The notes: generated by a model not told the origin, from the sequence alone. DNA of 64,000 nucleotides from Exilibacterium tricleocarpae (GCF_007004655.1 NZ_ML660101.1:62001-126000), one strand, 5' to 3'. Positions 18,467 to 28,597 are shown, counted from the first letter of the stretch. Program-made: numbers and translations.

Positions 18467-21193
18467 ATGACCCAAAAACAACCCCCACTCGTGCTCGTCG
18501 ATGGCTCCTCCTATCTCTACCGGGCTTTTCACGCACTGCCGCCGCTGACTAACTCCAAGGGCGCTCCCACCGGTGCGGTGAAGGGCGTGATCAATATGGT
18601 CCGGCGCCTGCGCAAGGACTACCCGGACAGCCATGCGGCGGTTATCTTTGATGCCAAAGGCAAGACCTTTCGCGACGATATCTACAGCGATTACAAGGCC
18701 AACCGGCCACCCATGCCCGATGACCTGCGCAGTCAGGTGCAACCGATCCACGATATTATCCGCGCGATGGGCCTGCCGTTGCTGATTGTCGAGGGGGTCG
18801 AGGCCGACGATGTCATCGGCACCCTCGCCCACAACGCCACGGAGCAGGGGCTGGATGTGCTGGTGTCGACGGGAGACAAGGACATGGCACAGCTGGTCAA
18901 CCGCCATGTGACCCTGGTTAACACCATGAATGACACCACTCTCGATACCGCGGGGGTGGAGGAAAAATTCGGCATCGCACCGAATCTGATTATCGACTTC
19001 CTCGCCCTGATGGGGGACAAGGTAGACAATATTCCCGGCGTACCCGGTGTCGGGGAAAAGACCGCCCTGGCACTGTTGCAGAACCTTGGGGGGCTGGACA
19101 GCATTTACAGCAATCTGGAAAAGATCCCCGAGCTGACCTTTCGCGGCGCCAAATCGATGCCGGCCAAGCTCGAGGCCCATCGCGAGCAGGCCTATCTGTC
19201 ATATCGCCTGGCGACCATCAAAACCGATGTCGACCTGGATGTGGGCCCGGCGGACCTGCGCCAAACGACGCCGCAAAAGCAGCAGTTGCTGGAACTGTTC
19301 AAGGAACTGGAGTTCAAGACCTGGATTGCTGAGCTGGAGGATGAAGCCGGCCCCGGCGCCGCCGCGGCGGCGGCCGATACACCGCCCGCCGAGTACGACA
19401 CCGTGTTGACCGAGGCCGAGCTGGACCGCTGGATCGACACCCTGCGCGAGGCGGAGGTGTTCGCCTTCGACACCGAGACCACCAGTCTCGACTATATGCA
19501 GGCGCAAATTGTGGGTGTCTCGTTTGCGGTGGAACCGGGGCGTGCGGCCTATGTGCCCTGTGGCCACGATTACCTGGACGCGCCCGAGCAGCTGAGCCGC
19601 GAGCAGGTGCTCGAGAAGCTGCGGCCGCTGTTGGAGGACCCGCAGCAGGCCAAGGTGGGACAGAACCTGAAATACGATCGCAGTGTCCTGGCCAACCACG
19701 ATGTCGATCTGCGCGGCATCGCATTCGACACCATGCTCGAATCCTACGTGCTCGACAGCACCGCCACCCGTCACGATATGGACAGCCTGGCGTTGAAGTA
19801 CCTGGATCACCAGACCATCCACTATGAGGACATTGCCGGCAAAGGCGCCAAGCAACTCACCTTCAACCAGATAGCATTGGAACAGGCCGCGCCCTATGCC
19901 GCCGAGGACGCCGATATCACCCTGCGTCTGCACCGTACCCTGTGGCCGCAATTAGCGGCGGTGGCGCCACTGAAGCGAGTATTTACTGACATCGAGATTC
20001 CACTGGTTCCCGTCCTTTCCAGAATCGAGCGGCGGGGGGCGCTGGTGGATGCCGGCCTGCTGGGTGAACAGAGCCGGCAATTGGGCGCACGCCTGGAGGC
20101 GCTGGAGCGGGAGGCCCACGATATGGCCGGCGAGGCGTTCAACCTCAGTTCGCCCAAACAGCTCGGCGCTGTCCTGTTCGAAAAACTCAAGCTGCCGGTG
20201 CTCAAAAAGACCCCCAAAGGTGCCCCCTCCACAGCGGAGGAGGTCCTGCAGGAGCTGGCGCTGGATTACCCGTTGCCGAAAGTATTGATGGAGTACCGCG
20301 GCCTGTCGAAACTGAAAACCACCTACACCGACAAACTGCCGCTGATGATTAATCCCGCCACCGGCCGTATCCACACCTCATACCACCAGGCGGTAGCGGC
20401 CACCGGGCGCCTGTCGTCGACCGACCCCAACCTGCAGAACATCCCCATTCGCACCGAGGAGGGGCGCCGTATCCGGCAGGCGTTTGTGGCGCAGCCGGGG
20501 TACAAGATAGTCGCAGCGGATTATTCGCAGATCGAGCTGCGCATCATGGCACACCTGTCGCGGGACGAGGGCCTGTTGGATGCCTTTAGCCAGGGTTTGG
20601 ACGTGCACCGGGCTACTGCGGCGGAGGTCTTCGGCGTGGTGGTGGATGCGGTGACGGCGGAACAGCGGCGCAGTGCCAAAGCCATAAATTTTGGCCTTAT
20701 CTACGGCATGTCCGCTTTCGGCCTCGGCCGGCAACTGCATTTGGGGCGCAAGCAGGCGCAGGAATACATCGACCGTTATTTCGAGCGCTATCCGGGGGTG
20801 CAGGCTTATATGGATAATATCCGTGCGGCGGCGGCCAGCGACGGTTTTGTCGAAACTCTGATGGGCCGGCGCCTGCATTTACCGGAGATCAACGCCCGCA
20901 ACGGCATGCGCCGCCAGGCCGCCGAGCGCACTGCTATCAACGCGCCCATGCAGGGCACCGCCGCCGATATCATCAAAACGGCGATGATCGCCGTCGACCA
21001 GTGGCTGGAGGGCGGCGCCGCTGACGCCCGCATGATTATGCAGGTACACGATGAACTGGTGCTGGAGGTGGCGGAGGCCGAGGTCGAGGCAGTTTGTGAG
21101 GCCGTGTGCTCGCGGATGGCACAGGCCGCCAGTCTGGACATACCGCTGGTGGTGGAAGCCGGCATCGGCGACAACTGGGATCAGGCCCATTGA
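18467..21193 (+). CDS. polA: DNA polymerase I
   Basis: 908 residues from ATG 18467 ([22 protein letters not shown]); the frame opens earlier but the family begins at this point. Residues 1-290 form the 5'-3' exonuclease ([42 protein letters not shown]). Residues about 320-510 are the 3'-5' proofreading domain with the intact Exo I motif FDTETTSLD. Residues about 530-908 are the polymerase: motif [15 protein letters not shown], motif [20 protein letters not shown] and motif [12 protein letters not shown]. It fills Okazaki gaps and repair patches. The downstream gap to the convergent engB holds small-RNA signals and a large palindrome. Confidence 0.98.
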   Translation: MTQKQPPLVLVDGSSYLYRAFHALPPLTNSKGAPTGAVKGVINMVRRLRKDYPDSHAAVIFDAKGKTFRDDIYSDYKANRPPMPDDLRSQVQPIHDIIRAMGLPLLIVEGVEADDVIGTLAHNATEQGLDVLVSTGDKDMAQLVNRHVTLVNTMNDTTLDTAGVEEKFGIAPNLIIDFLALMGDKVDNIPGVPGVGEKTALALLQNLGGLDSIYSNLEKIPELTFRGAKSMPAKLEAHREQAYLSYRLATIKTDVDLDVGPADLRQTTPQKQQLLELFKELEFKTWIAELEDEAGPGAAAAAADTPPAEYDTVLTEAELDRWIDTLREAEVFAFDTETTSLDYMQAQIVGVSFAVEPGRAAYVPCGHDYLDAPEQLSREQVLEKLRPLLEDPQQAKVGQNLKYDRSVLANHDVDLRGIAFDTMLESYVLDSTATRHDMDSLALKYLDHQTIHYEDIAGKGAKQLTFNQIALEQAAPYAAEDADITLRLHRTLWPQLAAVAPLKRVFTDIEIPLVPVLSRIERRGALVDAGLLGEQSRQLGARLEALEREAHDMAGEAFNLSSPKQLGAVLFEKLKLPVLKKTPKGAPSTAEEVLQELALDYPLPKVLMEYRGLSKLKTTYTDKLPLMINPATGRIHTSYHQAVAATGRLSSTDPNLQNIPIRTEEGRRIRQAFVAQPGYKIVAADYSQIELRIMAHLSRDEGLLDAFSQGLDVHRATAAEVFGVVVDAVTAEQRRSAKAINFGLIYGMSAFGLGRQLHLGRKQAQEYIDRYFERYPGVQAYMDNIRAAAASDGFVETLMGRRLHLPEINARNGMRRQAAERTAINAPMQGTAADIIKTAMIAVDQWLEGGAADARMIMQVHDELVLEVAEAEVEAVCEAVCSRMAQAASLDIPLVVEAGIGDNWDQAH

Positions 21194-21269
21194 GCAGTGT
21201 CTGCGCTCGGCACGAAAAACTGACGCTTAAAACTACAAAGCATTAAAAAAATATATTTTTAAATGATTT

Positions 21270-21297
21270 GGAACTTTGCCGGGGAGGCCCAGTCAGA
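21270..21297 (+). promoter_or_regulatory. Sigma-E/AlgU-type promoter
   Basis: GGAACTT (21270-21276), a 16-bp spacer and TCAGA (21293-21297) fit the RpoE/AlgU consensus (GGAACTT, 16-17 bp, TCnnA). An AT-rich stretch lies just upstream. It points at the small-RNA candidate that ends at 21404. Confidence 0.7.
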
Positions 21298-21302
21298 ACA
21301 AT

Positions 21303-21404
21303 TAACATGTCTTGCTCTCCCTTGAAAATGGCGTAAATCGCCACGCTTAGCTTCTCCAAGCATCAGCAAAGCGGCCCTAACTACTTCTGTTAGGGCTTTT
21401 TTTT
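21303..21404 (+). ncRNA. ErsA/Spot 42-position small RNA candidate
   Basis: The polA-engB gap is where Spot 42 lies in enterics and ErsA in Pseudomonas. Here a sigma-E-type promoter is followed, about 100 bases on, by a textbook terminator, giving a transcript of roughly 102 nt (start estimated at 21303-21305). ErsA is also transcribed from a sigma-22 (AlgU) promoter. The segment near 21310-21325 is C-rich (CTTGCTCTCCCTTG), like the anti-Shine-Dalgarno seed of Hfq-dependent RNAs. There is no coding frame of interest. Homology to ErsA is by position and promoter, not by alignment. Confidence 0.65.
21374..21404 (+). terminator. Strong intrinsic terminator of the small RNA
   Basis: GCCCTAAC (21374-21381), a 7-nt loop, GTTAGGGC (21389-21396), then eight T residues (21397-21404). 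Confidence 0.9.
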
Positions 21405-21507
21405 GCGCCGCGATTGGTGCCGGTTCAGGTCTGAGGAACCCACAGGCGGAACTGACGTCTAACCAAACTGCGGCCCTTAGAGGTGAGCCGCTGACGAACT
21501 GACTGAC

Positions 21508-21573
21508 CGGTACTTTGCCCCAAGGGTGCCGGCCTTTGACCCGGTAGTTTCCCCAAGACTGCCGGGTTTTTTT
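21508..21573 (+). terminator. Second terminator with a similar hairpin before it
   Basis: An 8-bp stem (21540-21547 with 21559-21566, one G-T pair) is followed by seven T residues. A related hairpin with the same loop theme (CTTTGCCCCAAG against GTTTCCCCAAG) precedes it at about 21508-21532. The pair may end a second short transcript starting after 21405. Confidence 0.7.
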
Positions 21574-21666
21574 ATACACCGGGGTTCCGGTTTTTCCGGG
21601 TTTTGCTCGCCATGTTTTGCCTTCCAGTGCTTTGATCAGAGAAGATTTTCACGTCGGCTGCACTGA

Positions 21667-21806
21667 GGTCTCGATCCGGGGGGGGCGCCTAGCCTATGGC
21701 CTTTTGGGACCTTCGCCAGCAGGGATGCTGGCGTAGAGTCTACAGGGATGTATTCACGACGTGTCCCGAAAGGCCATAGGCTAGGCGCCCCCCCCGGATC
21801 GAGACC
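21667..21806 (-). repeat. Forked palindrome, copy E (44-bp stem, 52-nt core)
   Basis: Arms 21667-21710 and 21763-21806 match at 43 of 44 positions, including an 8-G/8-C run. The 52 bases between them (21711-21762), read on the minus strand, align along their whole length with the cores of copies A, C and D: the same ACGTCGTGAA start and two small hairpins with TCCC loops. Its arm sequence is unrelated to the other copies, and the outer terminal repeats seen there are absent. It sits between convergent polA/sRNA and engB. Confidence 0.85.
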
Positions 21807-21884
21807 GGGTCAGCTAAGGACACCTAAGCCCGTTTCGGGTGAACATCTTTATTTGTTGAAGCACTAGGTTTCGTCCTCTAGCCC

Positions 21885-22538
21885 CTACTTCTCTAAGTCG
21901 TGCCTTAGCCAGTTTGTAAGTGTTTGCTTCAGGGTGTCGATCCCGGTTTTCTTCAGTGCTGAGAACGTCTGCACACTCACCAGGTCATCGACCCGGGCCT
22001 CCTGCAGGTGCCGGCGCACCGCCTGCAGTGTATTGGCGGCGGGGCCTCTTTTCAGCTTGTCCGCCTTGGTGAGCAGAATATGCACCGGCATTTCGCCGGC
22101 CACCGCCCAGTTGATCATGGTGGTGTCGAACGCCTGCAGCGGGCGGCGGATATCCATCACCAGTACCAGCCCTCTCAAGCACTTGCGCTGCTGCAGATAC
22201 TCCGACAGGTCCTGTTCCCAGCGGCGCTTCATCGCCAGTGGCACCTTGGCGTAGCCGTAGCCGGGCAGGTCCACCAGGCGCTGGGTATCGGAGAGTGCAA
22301 AAAAATTGAGCAACTGGGTGCGGCCCGGCGTTTTGCTGGTCCGGGCCAGCTTGGTGTTATTGGTCAGGGCATTGATGGCGCTGGATTTGCCGGCGTTGGA
22401 GCGGCCGGCAAAGGCGACCTCGGCGCCGGTCTCCGGCGGGCATTTGCGGATGTCGGGTGCACTCAGGGTAAAGCGGGCCCGGTTGAAGTCGATGGCAATG
22501 GCCGGGTCGGAGGCGGTGTCAGAGGGGTGGCTGGTCAT
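21885..22538 (-). CDS. engB: Ribosome biogenesis GTPase EngB (YihA)
   Basis: 217 residues. GTPase motifs in order: G1 [12 protein letters not shown] (about residue 43), G2 [10 protein letters not shown]3 [10 protein letters not shown]4 LLTKADK (about 160) and G5 [12 protein letters not shown]. Length and the GYGYA signature are typical of EngB, which assists assembly of the large ribosomal subunit. Position convergent to polA is conserved across Gammaproteobacteria. Nothing odd. Confidence 0.97.
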   Translation of the reverse strand: MTSHPSDTASDPAIAIDFNRARFTLSAPDIRKCPPETGAEVAFAGRSNAGKSSAINALTNNTKLARTSKTPGRTQLLNFFALSDTQRLVDLPGYGYAKVPLAMKRRWEQDLSEYLQQRKCLRGLVLVMDIRRPLQAFDTTMINWAVAGEMPVHILLTKADKLKRGPAANTLQAVRRHLQEARVDDLVSVQTFSALKKTGIDTLKQTLTNWLRHDLEK

Positions 22539-22742
22539 GGGGTCCGGTAAAAATAGTGTGTTATCAGATCGTTAGTATATAATGTCGCGGCTTTGCCGGT
22601 CGCACCCGAATGCCCGCGCGCGACGATTGGGCGGCCCGCGCAATAGCCTGCCATAATTGAAAAACTATCTATCGACTCCAGGTCAGACCCGGCCCGATCG
22701 AGAAGCGGGTCTACAAGCTATCAGGTGATTACGGATTAGCCA

Positions 22743-23387
22743 ATGAAAAGAGTATTAAAATACGCGTTGATAAGTTTAAGCCTGGCGGCTTTCGCCCAGG
22801 GCGCTGCCGCCGGAGATGCCGCGGCGGGAGAAAGCAAGGCGGGCACCTGTGTCGCCTGTCACGGCAGCGACGGCAACAGCCCCGCGCCCAACTTCCCCAA
22901 ACTGGCTGGTCTGGGCGAGAAGTACCTGTATAAGCAACTGCGTGATATCAAAAGCGGTGCCCGCCCGGTGGTTGAAATGACGGGGCTGTTGGATAATATG
23001 TCCGAGCAGGACCTGCGCGATATCGCGGCTTTTTATGACGGCAACGCCATGCAGTTGGCCGGCGCCAAAGACATCAAGGTGCGGCTGGGTTCCGGTGTCG
23101 AGACCGACGGTCTGAAATTGGGCGCTCAGGTCTACCGGGCCGGCAACCTGGAAACCGGCGTGCCCGCCTGTACCGGCTGCCACTCTCCCACCGGTATGGG
23201 CAATGACCCGGCCGGCTACCCGCGCCTCGGCGGCCAGTATGCCGACTATATCGCCAAGCAACTGCGCGCCTTTCGCGGTGGCGAGCGCACCAATGACGGC
23301 GACCAGCAAACCATGCGCCAGGTCGCAGAACATATGACCGATGCGGAAATAACCGCGGTAGCCAACTATATAGCCGGTCTGAATTGA
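22743..23387 (+). CDS. Cytochrome c4 (di-haem, periplasmic)
   Basis: 214 residues. A signal peptide ends at AAAGDAAAG (about residue 22). Two haem-binding motifs, GTCVACHGSDG (about residue 38) and PACTGCHSPTG (about 142), lie in two duplicated cytochrome domains, each with a downstream axial Met region (ARPVVEMTG and QQTMRQVAEHM). It shuttles electrons from the bc1 complex to terminal oxidases. Convergent or divergent overlap is absent; it is followed by dsbA on the same strand, the order known from Pseudomonas. Confidence 0.95.
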   Translation: MKRVLKYALISLSLAAFAQGAAAGDAAAGESKAGTCVACHGSDGNSPAPNFPKLAGLGEKYLYKQLRDIKSGARPVVEMTGLLDNMSEQDLRDIAAFYDGNAMQLAGAKDIKVRLGSGVETDGLKLGAQVYRAGNLETGVPACTGCHSPTGMGNDPAGYPRLGGQYADYIAKQLRAFRGGERTNDGDQQTMRQVAEHMTDAEITAVANYIAGLN

Positions 23388-23485
23388 AACTTTGCCCGCC
23401 GTCGGCGGGTCTCTAGTTCTAGCATTGCATCCCCCGGAATTTGAGATAAGCGTTTAAGACAGACTTGTGAACTTGGAGTGAATAT

Positions 23486-24118
23486 ATGCGTAGCCTAGTG
23501 TTATTGCTCGGTTTTATCGTACCCCTACTCGCCTGTGCCCAGGAGGCTCCCAGCAAGTACCAGGAGGGTAAGCACTATATCGCTATCGATGAGCCGGTGC
23601 GGACCACCGATCCCACCAGGATCGAGGTGACCGAGGTGTTCTGGTACGGCTGTAGCCACTGCTTTATGTTTGAACCGAAGTTGAAAGAGTGGCTCAAGAC
23701 CCAGTCAGACGATGTCAAATTCGTTGCGACGCCGGCTATGTGGAACCGCAATATGGAGGTCCACGCGCGGGCTTTCTATACCGCCAAAGCCCTGGGTGTA
23801 TTGGACAAGGTGCACGAGCCGCTGTTTCGGGCGCTGAATATTGAGAAGAAAAGACTGCTGAACGCCGATGAAGTCGGCGAGCTGTTTGCCGCGCACGGAG
23901 TCGACAGAGAGACATTTGACAAGACATTTGAGTCTTTCGGGGTCAACAGCCAAGTCAAGCAGGCTGTCGCCCGAACTCGCGGCTACCAGATCACCGGCAC
24001 ACCGGAAATGGTGGTCAACGGCCAGTACCGGGTCAGTGCCCGCAATGCCGGCGGCCACGATGAAATGCTGAAAGTCGTTGACTATTTGATCGACAAGTTG
24101 CGCGCCCAGCGCAGTTAA
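23486..24118 (+). CDS. dsbA: Thiol:disulfide interchange protein DsbA
   Basis: 210 residues with GGAGTG 6 bases before the start. The active site is FWYGCSHC (about residue 55), so the dipeptide between the cysteines is Ser-His rather than the usual Pro-His, and the cis-proline loop is ITGTPEMVVNG. The signal ends in PLLACAQ, which fits a lipobox, so this DsbA may be a lipoprotein rather than free in the periplasm. It oxidises cysteine pairs of exported proteins, including possibly maturing cytochromes. Confidence 0.93.
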   Translation: MRSLVLLLGFIVPLLACAQEAPSKYQEGKHYIAIDEPVRTTDPTRIEVTEVFWYGCSHCFMFEPKLKEWLKTQSDDVKFVATPAMWNRNMEVHARAFYTAKALGVLDKVHEPLFRALNIEKKRLLNADEVGELFAAHGVDRETFDKTFESFGVNSQVKQAVARTRGYQITGTPEMVVNGQYRVSARNAGGHDEMLKVVDYLIDKLRAQRS

Positions 24119-24231
24119 ACGCCCGCCGGGCCCGCTCGAGGCCCGCTCCAGCTCCCGTTCGCGCCGGTATTGATCATCTGTATCAATACCGGTGTCTATA
24201 ATTGCCTAAACAGCAGCGCGAGCTTAACCCC

Positions 24232-26055
24232 ATGGCTGAACCCGGTGTCAATCCCTGGCGTGACAAATATCTGCGCGCCCTCGAACAACAGGATCGCTAC
24301 CAGCAACAGGCTGGCCAGCAGCGCGAGCTGCTGACCCGGGCCCTGGCGCGTGTCAGCCTCAGCGCCGACGGCCTGGATAAAGAGCTGGACCGGGTGTTGA
24401 AGGGATTGCGCGATGCGCTGCGCCATCAGGTGCCGCAAGCCCAACTACAGCGGTGTCTGGTGCTGGTGGACGACGGCGTCAAAACCTTCGAAACCCAGCG
24501 CCGCCAGCGTACTGTGCAGACGGTCAAAGCGCTGGCCCAACTCAGCAAACAATTACAGGGCCTGGCGCTGCCGGCACCGCTGAAGCGCGAACTCAAACAG
24601 TTCAGCGGCGGTCTGAAGGCACGCCTGGGTCACCTGCAGGAACTGCCGCCGGCCCTGCAGCAACTGTCTCGCTTACAGGCCGACGCCCTTGCAGCCCTGA
24701 CCGCCGCGGCACCGCCGAAACCCGGTCTGTGGCAGCGCCTGCGCAGTAGCGGCCCGGCACCCGTGGTGGAAGCCGATGAAGTCGACGAGGGTGAAGTACT
24801 CGAGTCGGCTGCGTCCCCCACCCCCGATCCCGCCGGCGCCGCCGACCCTGGCGTTGTCGGCAGAGTCATCGAAGGAGAGTTCGAAGACTTGCCGGAAAAC
24901 GACTCGCAAGCCCGGTCGGCCGCCGCCGGCGTTGAGGCCGGCGAGGAAACGCGAGGTGTATTTGAACGCCCTCGACACGAACCCGCCTTCTCGCGCATTT
25001 CCGACAGAGTGACTGCCGTATTGACGGAGCTGCTCGACAACGTCGAACCCGTGCCCTGCGTGCAGCAGAAAGTCGCCAATGCCAGGCAGCGCATCGATCG
25101 CGGCCTCAATTGGTACGAGTTGGTCCCGACCCTGGAAGACGTGCGGGATCTGGTGATGCAGGCCTATCTCGCCGCCAATCAGACGTTCGAGGACTATCTG
25201 CAAGCGCTGGATGCGGACCTGTTGGCGGTCTGTGAGGCCCTGGGCATCGCCGTCGACGCCGAGCAGCGGCTGCACCGGGCTGCCGCCGACCTGCAAGACG
25301 ATGTGCGCGACCAGGTCGCCACGCTGAGCACCTCGCTGACCCAGGCCGGCGACATGGATGCGCTCAAAGCCCAGGTAAACGCCCATGTGCTGTCGATCCA
25401 GGCGGCTCTCGACCAGTTCCAAGCGCGCGAGCAGGACCGCCCGCAGGCGCCGGAGCCGCCGCTGGCGGAGCAGTTGAAGGCGTTGATACAGCGTCTCGAA
25501 ACCGTGGAGACCCAGGCGCAGCAACACAAACAGGACTTTGAGGAACAGCGCCGCCGGGCGCTGCAGGACCCCCTTACAGAGCTGCCTAACCGTGAAGCCT
25601 ACAATGAAAGGGCTCATATGGAGTTCCAGCGCTGGCGGCGTTACCGCAATCCCCTGAGTCTGGCAGTATGCGATATCGACCGCTTCAAGGTGATCAACGA
25701 TACCTATGGTCACCAGGCCGGCGATCGGGTGCTCAAGGTGTTGAGCCGGGCACTGGCCAAGCGGCTGCGCGAAGTCGACTTTATCGCCCGCTACGGCGGT
25801 GAGGAGTTTGTGGTGCTGCTGCCGGAGACCGGCGCCGCGGATGCCCACCTGCTGCTGGACAAAATTCGCGCCGCCATTGCCCAGACGCCGTTTCGTTTCA
25901 AAGAGCAGCCGGTGGAGGTCACCCTCTCCATAGGGGTGGAAGAATTTCGCGATGACGACAGCGTGGAATCCGTGTTTGCACGGGCCGACCGCCTGCTTTA
26001 TCGAGCCAAGGAGGAGGGGCGCAATCTGTGCCTGGTGGAAGTGCCGGCGGGTTAG
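24232..26055 (+). CDS. Diguanylate cyclase with long N-terminal helical region
   Basis: 607 residues from ATG 24232 (MAEPGVNPWRDKYLRALEQQD); a TTG 30 bases upstream is an alternative. Residues 1-160 and about 270-440 are helical and Gln/Ala/Leu-rich, separated by a low-complexity acidic linker (about 180-250). The C-terminal 160 residues are a GGDEF domain with the active sequence RYGGEEFV (about residue 521) and an I-site R-x-x-D (REVD) five residues before it, so cyclic di-GMP synthesis with product inhibition is expected. No membrane segment. Position behind dsbA is conserved in Pseudomonas. Confidence 0.92.
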   Translation: MAEPGVNPWRDKYLRALEQQDRYQQQAGQQRELLTRALARVSLSADGLDKELDRVLKGLRDALRHQVPQAQLQRCLVLVDDGVKTFETQRRQRTVQTVKALAQLSKQLQGLALPAPLKRELKQFSGGLKARLGHLQELPPALQQLSRLQADALAALTAAAPPKPGLWQRLRSSGPAPVVEADEVDEGEVLESAASPTPDPAGAADPGVVGRVIEGEFEDLPENDSQARSAAAGVEAGEETRGVFERPRHEPAFSRISDRVTAVLTELLDNVEPVPCVQQKVANARQRIDRGLNWYELVPTLEDVRDLVMQAYLAANQTFEDYLQALDADLLAVCEALGIAVDAEQRLHRAAADLQDDVRDQVATLSTSLTQAGDMDALKAQVNAHVLSIQAALDQFQAREQDRPQAPEPPLAEQLKALIQRLETVETQAQQHKQDFEEQRRRALQDPLTELPNREAYNERAHMEFQRWRRYRNPLSLAVCDIDRFKVINDTYGHQAGDRVLKVLSRALAKRLREVDFIARYGGEEFVVLLPETGAADAHLLLDKIRAAIAQTPFRFKEQPVEVTLSIGVEEFRDDDSVESVFARADRLLYRAKEEGRNLCLVEVPAG

Positions 26056-26181
26056 GACGCGTCACGCATTTGGGATACCCAAACCACGCTCCTCGCGCGC
26101 ATCACCGGATTAGCGCTCTTTCGGCCCAACAGAGCCAGCTGAATGCGTGTCAACAGGCCCTAGTGTCGTCCAGGTGGCGCT

Positions 26182-26556
26182 CTAACCGGGCTGCTGCAAA
26201 TGCCGCTCAATGCACGCCAGTAACAGACTCTCATCGAGCGGCTTGGTGAGCAGGTCCGTCACACCGGCGCTCAGGATGGCCTCGTGTTCCCCCTTAATGG
26301 CGTGGGCGGTCAGAGCGATAATGGGCAGCTTCTGAAACCCGTCCATGGCGCGGATATGCGTGGTGGCCTGTTTGCCGTCCATGCCCGGCAGCGAAATATC
26401 CATCAGGACGATATCGAACGGGGTTTCGAGCAACTTGCGAATGCCCTCCTCGGCACAGGCGGCGGGGGTGACCTGGTAGCCCTCGTCCTCCAGAATCCAG
26501 GTAACTAACTGACAATTGTCCGGGTTGTCTTCGACGATAAGTATACTGGCGGTCAT
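26182..26556 (-). CDS. Stand-alone response-regulator receiver protein
   Basis: 124 residues from ATG 26556, where the receiver fold begins (MTASILIVEDNPDN). The acidic pair E-D is at about 9-10, the phosphorylated Asp is in IVLMDISLPG (about residue 52), then the Thr in IIALTAHA and the Lys in LLTKPLDE. No output domain. It resembles the CheY/DivK-type partners used in phosphorelays and is encoded divergently to the hybrid kinase at 26822, a likely partner. Confidence 0.9.
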   Translation of the reverse strand: MTASILIVEDNPDNCQLVTWILEDEGYQVTPAACAEEGIRKLLETPFDIVLMDISLPGMDGKQATTHIRAMDGFQKLPIIALTAHAIKGEHEAILSAGVTDLLTKPLDESLLLACIERHLQQPG

Positions 26557-26821
26557 GGGTGGGCTGCGCCTGGATGACAAGGATTTTCTCAAGTTTAGGA
26601 GGATTTGCGGACTTCTGCCGGGGACTGCCGTGACGGTTCCCCGGCGCTCATCCTAACAGACGCCTATTGTTTGCCGAAAAAAAATCCGGTAAAAAGCGCG
26701 TAAGATATAACAAAAAGACCGGATAATCGGGCTTACCGCTGATGCCGCTTTTGCCGGGCCGGGATAATCGGCCAACGGCGCACTTGGAAAGTATTACCTG
26801 TTAGGGATAGGACGGAATCAG

Positions 26822-28597
26822 ATGGTATCGCCGCTACTCAACGCACCCGCCACAAGTATCAAGCTCGAGTTGCTGCGCCTGCTGGCCAGGCAGGATGTGC
26901 TGGGGCCGATTCCGGTATTTATCTCTATGGGCATTATTGCCGCCTTTGTCGCCGGCAAGCTGTCGCCCTGGTACTGGGGTGCCTGGCTCGCCTGGGTGGC
27001 CCTGGTGCTGGTGGGGCGTTCGCTGCTGCTGGCCCGCTTGCCGGAGATGGATTATCTCAGCGAGAAACTGCGACTGCGGATTGCAGTCATGCTGAGCGCC
27101 CTCAACGGTGTCTCCCACGGCATCTCACTGCTGTTTTTTCCGCTGCTGACCGATATGCAGCAGGCGGTGGTGTCGATGATATTGATGGGCATCAGTTCTA
27201 TCTCGGTGGTGACCGCCGCCGGCTATATGCCGATCTCGATTGCCTATATCGCACCGACGCTGATGCCCATGGCGCTGCTGTGGGCCTTTAACCCCAATGT
27301 CGAAGGCTGGATCGGCGTCTCCATCGCCGTGATGACTCTGTTTTTCTGTCCGGTAATGGTGGTGTTGGCCGGCAGCAGTTTTAAAATGTTTCAGGAGTCG
27401 TTTGAAATCCGTAAACGACAGGTGGCCTTGAATCTGCAACTGCAGGAAGCGCTCGACCAGGCCGAGGCGGCGAGCCGGGCGAAAACGCGATTTCTCGCCT
27501 CCGCCAGCCACGATCTGCGCCAGCCCATTCACGCGCTGTCACTGTTTTGCGGCGCCCTGGCTAAACGGCCTCTGGACGACGCCAGTCGCGAAATTGCCAA
27601 GCACATGGATATCTCGCTGCAGGCGCTGGCCTCGCAGTTGGACTCGCTGCTGGATATCTCCAAGCTTGATGCCGGTGTGGTACAGGTCAACGACCAGGTC
27701 TTTAACCTGCGCCTGCTGGCGGAGCGCCTGCAGGAAGAGTTTATGCCGGCGGCGCGCAGCAAGGGGCTGAGCGTGTGGCTGGATTGTCCGGTCGATGCCC
27801 ATGTCAAAACCGATGAGGTATTACTTGAACGCATTGCGCGCAACCTGTTGTCAAACGCCATAAAATACACGGAGATCGGCAAGGTGGAGCTGGCGCTGGA
27901 AATCGAAGCCGGCAACGCCATCCTGACTATCGCCGATACCGGCCGCGGTATTCCTGAAGCCGAACAGGTACGGGTGTTCGAAGAATTCTACCAGTTGGAT
28001 AATCCCGAGCGGGATCGCTCCAAGGGCCTGGGGTTGGGGCTGGCGATCGTCAGGCGTCTGGTGGACCTGCTCACTGTGCAGTTCGATATGGAGTCTACCG
28101 CCGGCGGCGGCACTGTGATCAGCCTGACCATGCCGGTGGTTGAGCCTGTGTCGTGCCGGAAATCGGAACAAGCCGCTGCGACCTTGAGCTGGGAGCATCT
28201 GTGCGCCCTGGTAGTGGACGATGAAGTTGAAGTGGGCCTGGGGATGAAAGCCCTGCTGGAAAGTATGCACTGCCGGGTATTGCTGGCGGACGGCACCGAG
28301 GCGGCACTGGCGGCGATAAACCGCGTGCGGCCTGATATCATACTGGTAGATTTTCGCCTGCGCGGCACTGACAACGGCATCACCACCGTGCGTGAAGCTC
28401 GCAAGGTGCTGCCGGGTATTCCCGCTATCCTGATCAGCGGAGATACAGCGCCGGACCGGCTCCGCGAAGCGGAGGAGGCGGGCATTGAGTTACTGCATAA
28501 GCCGGTGCTGGCCGGTGAACTGGAACAGGCCATCGCCCACGCTTGTGGATTGACTGAGCACGAAAATAGGGTTGTGGCCAAGAGGGAACATAAATAA
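26822..28597 (+). CDS. Membrane hybrid sensor histidine kinase
   Basis: 591 residues. Residues 20-195 contain about six hydrophobic helices, ending near VVLAGSSFKMF. HisKA follows with the phosphorylated His in SASHDLRQPIHAL (about residue 229), then HATPase_c with N box LLSNAIKYTE, G1 IADTGRGIPE and G2 GLGLGLAIVRRLV. A C-terminal receiver has DIILVDFRLRG (Asp about 509) and LLHKPV. The sensor is the membrane region itself; no periplasmic domain is evident. The start has AGGA about 9 bases upstream. A phosphorelay with the divergent receiver protein is plausible. Confidence 0.92.
   Translation: MVSPLLNAPATSIKLELLRLLARQDVLGPIPVFISMGIIAAFVAGKLSPWYWGAWLAWVALVLVGRSLLLARLPEMDYLSEKLRLRIAVMLSALNGVSHGISLLFFPLLTDMQQAVVSMILMGISSISVVTAAGYMPISIAYIAPTLMPMALLWAFNPNVEGWIGVSIAVMTLFFCPVMVVLAGSSFKMFQESFEIRKRQVALNLQLQEALDQAEAASRAKTRFLASASHDLRQPIHALSLFCGALAKRPLDDASREIAKHMDISLQALASQLDSLLDISKLDAGVVQVNDQVFNLRLLAERLQEEFMPAARSKGLSVWLDCPVDAHVKTDEVLLERIARNLLSNAIKYTEIGKVELALEIEAGNAILTIADTGRGIPEAEQVRVFEEFYQLDNPERDRSKGLGLGLAIVRRLVDLLTVQFDMESTAGGGTVISLTMPVVEPVSCRKSEQAAATLSWEHLCALVVDDEVEVGLGMKALLESMHCRVLLADGTEAALAAINRVRPDIILVDFRLRGTDNGITTVREARKVLPGIPAILISGDTAPDRLREAEEAGIELLHKPVLAGELEQAIAHACGLTEHENRVVAKREHK

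Noticed and set aside
24673-25848. 391-codon open frame on the minus strand
   Set aside because: It is antisense to the diguanylate cyclase, low in complexity and without recognisable motifs; the opposite frame has the GGDEF domain.
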